Shown in pieces: positions 35,178-42,500 of a stretch of 42,500 bases of DNA. A program made the position numbers and the translations under genes. The stretch is taken from NCBI GenBank assembly GCA_030601675.1, contig JAUWBN010000009.1:1-42500 (forward strand). The letters run 5' to 3'. Numbering within the stretch: position 1 is the first letter of the stretch; each line of letters opens with the position of its first letter. The notes beneath the pieces were generated by a model. That model did not search any database. It saw nothing but the letters and a program-made list of their open reading frames with translations, and was not told where the DNA came from. This stretch comes from Hadesarchaea archaeon (lineage in GTDB: Archaea > Hadarchaeota > Hadarchaeia > Hadarchaeales > Hadarchaeaceae).

Positions 35178-36526
35178 TTACGCTCGACCTCGCGAAGGGC
35201 TTCCCCGAAGATGTCTAGGCCGAGCTCGAGTTCTCGTCGGTTTATGGTGAGTGGCGGGGCTATGCGAATCACCGAGCGCCCTCCCCGGAAGACGATGAGC
35301 CCCCGGTTCAGGGCTTCGCGCACTACCGCGTTGCGCTCCTTGATCGCCCGCTCCTTCGTTCGGCCATCCTTAATCATTTCCACCGCCAGCAGCAGCCCCT
35401 TGCCCCTGACTTCGCCGATAAAGCGGGACCCCTCAGCGAGTTCCTGCAGCCGCTTGAGCGCCAGCTTGCCTAGCTCGGCAGCTCGATGAACGAGCTTTTG
35501 TTTTTCCAAAATGTTTAATCCCTCGAGGGCCGCTGCACAGGCGATCAGGTTTCCACCAAAAGTCGAGGCGTGTGCTCCCGGCTCCCAGTCCATAATTTTT
35601 GCACTGGTTATCGTTGCTCCTATCGGGGCCATTCCACCGGCTAGGGCCTTCGCAATGCAGACAATATCGGGAACCACTTTCCAGTGCTTCATCGCAAACA
35701 TCTCTCCCGTGCGCCCGAGTCCGGTTTGGATCTCGTCGGCTATGAAGAGCCAGTCGTGCTTCTCACAGAGTTCCTTGAGCATGGGGTAGTACTCGGGTGG
35801 GGGGATGATGTACCCCGACCCCCCTTGGATTGGCTCGGTGATGACTGCGGCAACCTCCTCGGGCGGTATCACCTTTTGAATGTATTCGCGGATGAACTCG
35901 AAACACAGGAAGTCGCACCCAGGGTAACTTTGACCGAAGGGGCAGCGGTAGCAGTAGGGGTAGGGCATGAAGCTCACCCCTGGCACGAGGGGGGCGAAGT
36001 AGCGATGGTGCAGGGCGTTCATTGAGGATAAGCTCATCGCCCCGAAGGTTCGGCCGTGGAATGCGCCGGTATACGCGATCATGCGCGGCCTCCGGGTGTG
36101 CCAGCGAGCGCACTTGAATGCAGCCTCAACCGATTCGGCACCCGAGTTCCCGAAGTAAACGCGTTTGGCGAACTTGCCCGGGGTGATCGCGACGAGTCGC
36201 TCCGCGAGCTCGACCTGCGCTTCGTAGTAGAAATCGGTCCCGGCGAAGTGTGTGAGCTTCGTTGCCTGCCGTTCGACGGCGCGGATGAGCTTGGGGTGGG
36301 AGTAACCGTAATTGAGGACGAACATACCCGAGGTGAGGTCGAGTAAGACGTTCCCGTCCACGTCGCGCACGTAGCAACCCCAGCCCTCCTTTGCCACGAT
36401 CGGCTCGGTTCGGGTGTAGGAAGGGGACATCACCCGCTCGTCACGTGCGACTATCCTCTTCGCTTGCGGGCCGGGAATCGGTTTTACTATGCGTGGACCG
36501 CCTTTGACCCACGTAGGTTTCGACAG
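35171..36526 (-). CDS. Class-III PLP aminotransferase/amino-acid racemase family protein
   Basis: FGNSGAESVEAAFK, AFHGRTFGAMSL, FIADEIQTGLGRTG, HASTFGGN; start extended to CTG at 36526 (see findings); ORF-track start is 36433. Confidence 0.88.
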   Translation of the reverse strand: MSKPTWVKGGPRIVKPIPGPQAKRIVARDERVMSPSYTRTEPIVAKEGWGCYVRDVDGNVLLDLTSGMFVLNYGYSHPKLIRAVERQATKLTHFAGTDFYYEAQVELAERLVAITPGKFAKRVYFGNSGAESVEAAFKCARWHTRRPRMIAYTGAFHGRTFGAMSLSSMNALHHRYFAPLVPGVSFMPYPYCYRCPFGQSYPGCDFLCFEFIREYIQKVIPPEEVAAVITEPIQGGSGYIIPPPEYYPMLKELCEKHDWLFIADEIQTGLGRTGEMFAMKHWKVVPDIVCIAKALAGGMAPIGATITSAKIMDWEPGAHASTFGGNLIACAAALEGLNILEKQKLVHRAAELGKLALKRLQELAEGSRFIGEVRGKGLLLAVEMIKDGRTKERAIKERNAVVREALNRGLIVFRGGRSVIRIAPPLTINRRELELGLDIFGEALREVERKC

Positions 36527-36638
36527 AGTACCACCTCACAGCTTTACTCAAATGGTATCTCTTAAATAATTGCGGCAGCGCAACACGGCAAACTAAGTTT
36601 TTATATCCAGCAGAGCCCTTTCCTTCAGAGGTGCACCC

Positions 36639-37529
36639 GTGGTAACTCCCAAAATGCGCGTCGAAAAAAAGGATGTGGTGACCGTTTTGCCGAAACGGAG
36701 GCGGGAAGCGCACAAGGGCGACTACGGCAGGTTGCTCATCATCGGTGGGGGCTCGCGCTACGTTGGAGCTCCAGCTCTCGTGGGCTTGGCTGCGCTGCGC
36801 TCGGGTGTCGACCTATCCATCATAGCCGCACCTGAGAAGGCGGCTTGGACGATCAACTCATTCTCCCCCGATCTCATCACCATCAAACTCCCCTGCCGCG
36901 ACCTCGAGCCTGCCGCACTTTCAGAATTGCGGAACGAATTCAAGAGCGCGGCAGCCGTGGTCGTGGGTTCTGGGCTGGGCACGTTGGCGAAGACGCGCGA
37001 TGCAGTTATCGAGCTCGCACGCACGCTCAAGGAGGGGCACTCGAACTTGCCCGCGCTGTTCGACGCGGACGGGCTGAAGGCGCTGGCGTCCGAGCGGGGC
37101 TTGCCTCAGGGCATGCCGTGGGTCCTGACGCCCCACACACGTGAGTTCGAGCTGCTGACGGGCGTGGACTTGCCGACCGACATCAAGGGACGGGCCCAGC
37201 AGGTCAAGGCCGCCGCAAAAGAACTCGACTGCACGGTGTTGTTGAAGGCGTGGGTCGACATCATCGCCTCACCCGCTGGGGAGGTGAAGCTTAACTACAC
37301 GGGCAACTCCGGGATGACCGTCGGGGGCACGGGTGATGTGCTCGCGGGGGTCGTCGGCGCATTTCTGGCCCAGGGGGCGGAGCCCTTCGGGGCGGCGGTC
37401 GCGGGAGCTTGGGCATGCGGTCGGGCAGGCGATCTGTGTTATAAAGAAAAGGGTTACGAGCTCTTGGCATCGGACCTGATCGAGAAGCTACCCGCGGTCC
37501 TCAAGGAGGTCAGGGGAAGGAAGCGATGA
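36639..37529 (+). CDS. nnrD: ADP/ATP-dependent NAD(P)H-hydrate dehydratase
   Basis: [45 protein letters not shown]. Confidence 0.92.
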   Translation: MVTPKMRVEKKDVVTVLPKRRREAHKGDYGRLLIIGGGSRYVGAPALVGLAALRSGVDLSIIAAPEKAAWTINSFSPDLITIKLPCRDLEPAALSELRNEFKSAAAVVVGSGLGTLAKTRDAVIELARTLKEGHSNLPALFDADGLKALASERGLPQGMPWVLTPHTREFELLTGVDLPTDIKGRAQQVKAAAKELDCTVLLKAWVDIIASPAGEVKLNYTGNSGMTVGGTGDVLAGVVGAFLAQGAEPFGAAVAGAWACGRAGDLCYKEKGYELLASDLIEKLPAVLKEVRGRKR

Positions 37530-37533
37530 CGTG

Positions 37534-37677
37534 GTGAAGTTCGAGGTGGCTGGGCGGCGCCTGTTCAACGTGAAGATATGTATGAAGTGCAACGCCCGCA
37601 ACCCCTGGAAGGCGACCAAGTGCAGAAAATGCGGATACGGCGGGCTGAGGCCGAAGTCGAGGGAGCCACGTGGGTAA
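37534..37677 (+). CDS. rpl40e: 50S ribosomal protein L40e (47 aa, not in the ORF track)
   Basis: [47 protein letters not shown]. Confidence 0.92.
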   Translation: MKFEVAGRRLFNVKICMKCNARNPWKATKCRKCGYGGLRPKSREPRG

Positions 37678-38425
37678 GGTCGAAAAGCGCTTGCTTGATA
37701 CAATTGCTCGAAACGGCGCTGCTCATCTGACGCTTATCGACCCAGCGAAACAATCACCAAAAATCGCCGGTGAAATTGCCTCGGATGCGGCAGCCGCTGG
37801 GAGCGATGGTATCATGGTTGGAGGTTCAACCCGCGCGGTAGGTGAGCTCCTCGACGATACGATACTCGAGATAAAAAAAGCCGTTGATCTGCCAGCGATT
37901 TTGTTTCCGGCGAGCGAAGCGGGCATTAGCAGGCATGCCGACGCGATTTTCTTCATGAGCATGCTCAACTCCCGCGACCCCTACTTTATCACCGGCGCCC
38001 AGCGCCGCGGCGCACCGCTCGTAAAGAAATTAGGGCTCGAGATTTTACCCATGGCCTATCTGTTGGTCGAGCCTGGCGGGGCGGCCGGGCGGGTCGGGAA
38101 GGCAGACCTAATCCCTCGCACCAAACCTGAGCTGGCCGTGGCCTACGCGCTCGCGGCGCAATATCTGGGCATGCGGTTCGTCTACCTCGAGGCGGGCTCA
38201 GGAGCTGAACAGCCGGTGCCGGTGGGGATGGTAAGGGCGGTGCGGAAAGCGACGCAGGTGACGCTCATCGTGGGGGGCGGGATAAAAACACCAGAAGTAG
38301 CTGTCGAGCGCGTGAAAGCCGGCGCTGATATTATTGTAACTGGGACCCTCGTCGAGCACGCAAAAGACAGGGTAGCAAAAATTCGCGAAATGGCGAAGGC
38401 GATCAAATCAGCCCGCGGTGCTTAG
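37670..38425 (+). CDS. Geranylgeranylglyceryl phosphate synthase
   Basis: [71 protein letters not shown]. Confidence 0.95.
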   Translation: MGKVEKRLLDTIARNGAAHLTLIDPAKQSPKIAGEIASDAAAAGSDGIMVGGSTRAVGELLDDTILEIKKAVDLPAILFPASEAGISRHADAIFFMSMLNSRDPYFITGAQRRGAPLVKKLGLEILPMAYLLVEPGGAAGRVGKADLIPRTKPELAVAYALAAQYLGMRFVYLEAGSGAEQPVPVGMVRAVRKATQVTLIVGGGIKTPEVAVERVKAGADIIVTGTLVEHAKDRVAKIREMAKAIKSARGA

Positions 38426-38621
38426 CGCAGGAGATGCACGCGTAGCCCTTGAAGCTGGGCATAAAAACGCGCCTCCGATCGATACCTGGAATTCTAGGGT
38501 CGACCCTGAAACCCTTCCTCACCGACACGGCTTTTATCCTAGGCACCAATCGCCCGCAATAGACACATGAAACTGGCTGACTTCGCCCGCCCGCCTTGTA
38601 GCGACCCCATTTCTTCCCCAT
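38403..38621 (-). CDS. rps26e: 30S ribosomal protein S26e
   Basis: MGKKWGRYKAGGRSQPVSCVYCGRLVPRIKAVSVRKGF...[19 protein letters not shown] upstream of ATG 38621. Confidence 0.8.
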   Translation of the reverse strand: MGKKWGRYKAGGRSQPVSCVYCGRLVPRIKAVSVRKGFRVDPRIPGIDRRRVFMPSFKGYACISCAKHRGLI

Positions 38622-38635
38622 TCGAATCACCTTGC

Positions 38636-38930
38636 GCCGGCGAATCAGTCGTAACCCGTCTTCTGTTTTCAGACGACATTGAGCTGAGCGGGCTACCACC
38701 CGCCTTCAGCAGGCATTCCTCGGCGGTTGCTTGCCCTTGCATCCCGCGGATTGGCCGTTTCATCCCCGTCGGCACGACCTCAGCGTCGCCGCATCCTCGC
38801 GCGAGCCGGGGGGTGTCGTTTCTGTGCCATCGTCCGGTCTCTCAACCGTGCTCTTTCGAGCCCGCGGACCTGTTAGATGGACGGAGTTTCCTCAGGCTTT
38901 CGCCCGGAAGTCGTCCACTGACTCGCCGGC
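38636..38930 (-). ncRNA. rnpB: RNase P RNA (archaeal)
   Basis: P1 pairing GCCGGCGAGTCAG/CTGATTCGCCGGC, 5' GAGGAAACTCCGTCC (CR-I), CACAGAAACG, GGGATGCAAGGGCAAG, 3' ACAGAAGACGGGTTACG; ~295 nt. Confidence 0.85.
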
Positions 38931-38977
38931 ACTATAATTTTTAGCTCTCCAAGTTTAAGAAGGTAGCTGGTGGGTGG

Positions 38978-39421
38978 ATGAAAGTGTTCATCGCGGGGCC
39001 GCTCTTCTCGCAGGCCGAGCGGGAGTTCAACCTGAAGGTGGACAAATACCTTGACAAACATGGGTTCGAGACCTTCCTGCCACAGCGCGAGGTGGGCGAT
39101 CTCTTGAAGCGGATTCGCAAGCGAGGCCGTAAGGCATACCGCATGATCTACGAGGAGGACCTTCGCGGGCTCGAGGGGGCAGATGTCGTGGTCGCGATCC
39201 TCGATGGCCCGGATGTCGACTCCGGCACGGCTTTCGAAGTGGGGTACGCGTGCGCCCGGGGGAAACCAGTGATCGGGCTGAAGACCGACATGCGGGTGTT
39301 CGCCCGGGAGGAGGAGGTCAACAACATGCTCGCCCAAGGGGTGAGAAAGATAGTCGAGAACTTCGATGATCTCCTACCCGCCCTGAACGCTACTAAGAAA
39401 ACGAAGAGGGGGCAACCTTAG
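38978..39421 (+). CDS. Nucleoside 2-deoxyribosyltransferase family protein
   Basis: VFIAGPLFSQAEREFN, DLRGLEGADVVVAILDGPDVDSGTAFEVGYACARGKPVIGLKTD. Confidence 0.9.
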   Translation: MKVFIAGPLFSQAEREFNLKVDKYLDKHGFETFLPQREVGDLLKRIRKRGRKAYRMIYEEDLRGLEGADVVVAILDGPDVDSGTAFEVGYACARGKPVIGLKTDMRVFAREEEVNNMLAQGVRKIVENFDDLLPALNATKKTKRGQP

Positions 39422-39431
39422 AGGAGGTGAA

Positions 39432-39818
39432 TTGATGACTGGAGAGCTCAACAAAGAAATTTTAGGCGTCGTGCTGAACACGTTGCCCGTGGAGATAACC
39501 TTTGTGGACAAAGACGATACGGTACGATATTTCAACAAAAACGGAGACAGAATATTTCCGCGCCCTCCTGCTGTTCTCGGCAGGAAGGTCCAAGACTGCC
39601 ACCCCAAGAAAAGCTTACACAAGGTGAACCAAATACTGGACGATTTCAAAAACAACAGGAAAGATTCCGCCGAGTTCTGGATAGATTTAGACAATAGAAA
39701 AATTTACATAAGGTATTTTGCCGCAAGGGACAAAAACGGAAACTACTTGGGCTGCCTTGAGGTTACCCAGGACATCACGAAAATTCAGACGATAAAAGGA
39801 GAAAAAAGGCTTTTGTAG
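39432..39818 (+). CDS. PAS-domain sensor protein (DUF438/PAS_10-like)
   Basis: LNTLPVEITFVDKDDTVRYFNKNGDRIFPRPPAVLGRKVQDCHPKKS. Confidence 0.85.
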   Translation: MMTGELNKEILGVVLNTLPVEITFVDKDDTVRYFNKNGDRIFPRPPAVLGRKVQDCHPKKSLHKVNQILDDFKNNRKDSAEFWIDLDNRKIYIRYFAARDKNGNYLGCLEVTQDITKIQTIKGEKRLL

Positions 39819-39856
39819 TTCATTCAATAAGGAAATCTAACAAAAAATGAGGGAAG

Positions 39857-40201
39857 GTGAAACTTGTGGAAAAATGGAGATGTACTGTATGCGGCTACAT
39901 CCACGATGGGACTGAATCACCTGAAAAATGTCCAAATTGTGGGGCACCCAAGGAGAAATTTGAGAAACTCCCTGAAGACAAGGAAAAACTGATCGAGAGA
40001 TCTAGGCTCTCGAACTCGCTGCACGTCAAACTCTCGGCGCTGTGGGGTGAAGTAGAGGAAACAGCGACAAGGGGCATTGAAGACAATTTAGATCCTAGAT
40101 GCGTTGAAATTTTCACGCAGGCTAAAGAAGTGGCGTGGATGTCGCGGCAGAGGTCGAAGGCTGAAATACAAAGCCATGTGAACAAAGGGAAATGGGGTTG
40201 A
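39857..40201 (+). CDS. Rubredoxin-like domain protein
   Basis: KWRCTVCGYIHDGTESPEKCPNCGAPKEKFEKL. Confidence 0.85.
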   Translation: MKLVEKWRCTVCGYIHDGTESPEKCPNCGAPKEKFEKLPEDKEKLIERSRLSNSLHVKLSALWGEVEETATRGIEDNLDPRCVEIFTQAKEVAWMSRQRSKAEIQSHVNKGKWG

Positions 40202-40213
40202 GGAGGTGAAAAA

Positions 40214-40798
40214 ATGGCAGCTAAACGGGAACTGAAGGGGAGCAAAACCGAGAAGAACTTGCTCGCGGCATTTGCGGGGGAGTCGCAGGCCCGGAACCGC
40301 TATACCTACTTCGCAGAGGTAGCGAGGAAGGAGGGATACGAGCAGATCGCGGCGATATTCGAGGAGACGGCGTGGAACGAACGGGCGCACGCCCAGCGGG
40401 AATTTGAGTTCCTGAATGGCGGCGAGGTGGAGATCCAAGCGGCGTATCCGGCAGGGGTTATCGGCGACACCAAGGCCAACCTCAAGGCAGCGGCAGCGGG
40501 GGAACACTACGAGTGGACGGAGATGTATCCGGGGTTCGAAAAGGTGGCTCGCGAGGAGGGATTCACCGAGATAGCTGACGTCTTCAAGGAGATCGGGGAG
40601 GTCGAGGAGCAGCACGAGAAACGATATCTGGCGTTGTTGAAAAATGTCGAGGCCGAGAAGGTCTTCAAGAAAGATCGCCCGGTGAAATGGAAGTGCCGAA
40701 ACTGCGGGTATGTTCATGAGGGAACTTCTGCACCAGAGAAATGTCCCGCGTGCGGGTATCCACAGAGTTACTATGAACTCCTCTGCGAGAACTACTAG
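40214..40798 (+). CDS. Rubrerythrin
   Basis: [28 protein letters not shown].. di-iron motifs plus C-terminal rubredoxin [10 protein letters not shown]...[12 protein letters not shown]. Confidence 0.95.
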   Translation: MAAKRELKGSKTEKNLLAAFAGESQARNRYTYFAEVARKEGYEQIAAIFEETAWNERAHAQREFEFLNGGEVEIQAAYPAGVIGDTKANLKAAAAGEHYEWTEMYPGFEKVAREEGFTEIADVFKEIGEVEEQHEKRYLALLKNVEAEKVFKKDRPVKWKCRNCGYVHEGTSAPEKCPACGYPQSYYELLCENY

Positions 40799-40892
40799 CT
40801 CTCATAGGAATGCAAAGTAAAGTAGACCTCGGGGTAAAGAGGTAAGGGCGTGGGCTAGACTACTAATTCTGAGTCAGTCCAGGGGAGATTTG

Positions 40893-41729
40893 TCAAATTA
40901 CCCATCTGATTTCTTTCCGTATTTTACTCAGCATGTTCTCGGGCAAGCCAGTTACCCTCTTTAAATCCCCTAACCCATAGTCGAGCAAATCTTTCGCCAG
41001 CATTATTTTTGCTTGAAATAGTCTATCCTTGGTAAATCCGGTGACCGATCTCAAAATCGTCACAGGGTACAATTTTTTCCTCTCTATCATCTTTTCAAGG
41101 CTTTCCTTCCCAGGATATCTCCAGCTAGTTATCTTTAAGCCCACGCACTTTGCGTATTTCCTCGCGTCCCTCGAACATTTGGTATTGCAGATCAGCCAAG
41201 TATGATCAAAATTTTCATCTAGGTCTAGGAACCGGGCGTAGCTGTACATAACGACCTTTAGGTCCGTGTGTATCCCAGGGGCGTTATGGTACTTGCATTC
41301 TATCAAATAGCGTTTGTTTCCCTTCTCCGCAACAATGTCAACCTCATGGGAGATGCATTTTCCCTTTAAAATCTTACCGACCGTGGTTTTGTAACCGTAA
41401 TTTCGAAGCGTCTCCGCCATAAACTCCTCAAAGGGGAAACCAGATGGGCCGAGCGACATGATCGCTCGTTTTAAATCGTACCTGGTCGCAGCGCGCGGTT
41501 CCTTTCTGAGCAGCCGGAGGGTGAGGTTTAATATTTTCTTGGTGGTTATTCCATCGTAGGCCCTCTTTTCAACCTCTTCAACGATCTCATCCGCGAGCTT
41601 CCTCGACGCCCCAGCCCTCAAGCAGGTGTTTCGGATCTTCTCGGCGTTGAACTCTTCCCTTTCGCCCGACGCTTTTACCACGTACATCTTCGCCGCCGTA
41701 CTACTAATGTCATTCCAGCTTAATATCAA
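40893..41729 (-). CDS. ATP-cone domain fused to PD-(D/E)xK restriction-endonuclease-like domain
   Basis: VVKASGEREEFNAEKIRNTCLRAGAS (ATP-cone) then HEVDIVAEKGNKRYLIECKYHN (D..ExK). Confidence 0.82.
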   Translation of the reverse strand: MILSWNDISSTAAKMYVVKASGEREEFNAEKIRNTCLRAGASRKLADEIVEEVEKRAYDGITTKKILNLTLRLLRKEPRAATRYDLKRAIMSLGPSGFPFEEFMAETLRNYGYKTTVGKILKGKCISHEVDIVAEKGNKRYLIECKYHNAPGIHTDLKVVMYSYARFLDLDENFDHTWLICNTKCSRDARKYAKCVGLKITSWRYPGKESLEKMIERKKLYPVTILRSVTGFTKDRLFQAKIMLAKDLLDYGLGDLKRVTGLPENMLSKIRKEIRWVI

Positions 41730-41796
41730 CAGCTTGAATCGAGCGTAAAGCCTTTAAATTTATGAGTTAGAAGAATGAGCTTATGAATGAATTTGA

Positions 41797-42330
41797 ATGA
41801 TCGAGATAAGGTTTCACGGTCGCGGTGGGCAGGGCGCAGTCACCGCTGCACGGCTGCTCGCTGAGGCAGCTTTTTTAGAGGGCAAGCACGCTCAAGCTTT
41901 TCCATTTTTCGGTGCAGAGAGGAGAGGAGCACCCGTGCTGGCTTTCGCGCGCATAGACGACAAGCAAATCCGTGTCCGCACTCAGATATACGACCCCGAT
42001 TACGTCGTGGTACTGGATCCATTGTTGCCTGAAGTCGTGGATGTGGCTTCCGGTATAAAACAAGGAGGGATAATCGTGCTCAACTCAAAAAAATCTATGA
42101 AATTCCCGCACGCCCAAACCGCTTTCGTCGATGCCACTTCGATAGCGATGGAGACATTGGGGGTGCCAATAACCAATACCGCCATGCTTGGAGCGTTTGC
42201 AAAAGCCACAGGATTGGTAACACTGGAGTCGCTCATCGAGGTGATCAAAAGATACTTTTCCAGTAAACTTGCCGAGAAAAACATATCCGCAATAAAAGCG
42301 GCGTATGAGCAGACGAGGGCGGCTGCATGA
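41797..42330 (+). CDS. porG: 2-oxoacid:ferredoxin oxidoreductase gamma subunit
   Basis: [40 protein letters not shown]. Confidence 0.93.
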
Positions 42331-42500
42331 GTTCTTCAAGTGCCCGCAGGAAATTGCCCCCGGGCGCAGTAATCCTTAAAGCTGGAAGCACGGTACAAAC
42401 TGAAACTGGTAGCTGGCGTAGTCTTAAGCCAGTTATTGATGAGAAAAAATGCACGGGGTGCGGGTTATGTTGGCTATATTGTCCGGACGCAGCAATTAGC
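42327..42500 (+). CDS. porD: 2-oxoacid:ferredoxin oxidoreductase delta (ferredoxin) subunit, 3' truncated by window edge
   Basis: ATGA overlap with porG; ...[26 protein letters not shown]. Confidence 0.9.
   Translation, partial: MSSSSARRKLPPGAVILKAGSTVQTETGSWRSLKPVIDEKKCTGCGLCWLYCPDAAIS

Noticed and set aside
35684-36346. ORFs opposite or out of frame to the class-III PLP gene
   Set aside because: Shadow ORFs of a clearly conserved gene.
38539-38944. ORFs 38539..38775 (-), 38567..38944 (+) and 38731..38937 (+)
   Set aside because: They lie across the RNase P RNA; no protein-like features.
1-42500. CRISPR arrays or cas genes
   Set aside because: No regularly spaced direct repeats and no Cas-like proteins found by reading.

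Overview
Archaeal chromosomal window (GGGP synthase, L40e, S26e and an archaeal-type RNase P RNA are present). It runs from the right end of an IS605/IS1341-type TnpB element (1-142), through an ABC exporter/beta-propeller surface operon and a surface-protein/NYN-RNase pair, into a mosaic accessory region (~8-31 kb) rich in defence-like genes. These include a GHKL-ATPase fused to an HExxH peptidase, a Rad50/RecF-like zinc-hook ATPase with a small overlapping partner, a truncated BglII-like endonuclease, an RNase-H-like protein with a membrane anchor, and a sacsin-like HATPase-DUF3883 protein surrounded by three separate HEPN-like genes. They also include an Mrr nuclease with zinc fingers and a single-chain wHTH-MNT-nucleotidyltransferase protein. 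The right part (31-42.5 kb) is mostly core: a DAP-lysine operon (class-III PLP enzyme-lysA-lysC-dapA-dapB), nnrD-rpl40e-GGGPS, rps26e preceded by rnpB, a nucleoside deoxyribosyltransferase, a PAS/rubredoxin/rubrerythrin cluster, an ATP-cone nuclease and porG-porD. Genes not in the supplied ORF track that I read from sequence: rpl40e, the partial tnpB and porD, a 58-aa basic protein, and rnpB. tRNA 3'-end relics and direct repeats flank accessory blocks, suggesting tRNA-targeted integration. All family assignments are by eye; no searches were run.
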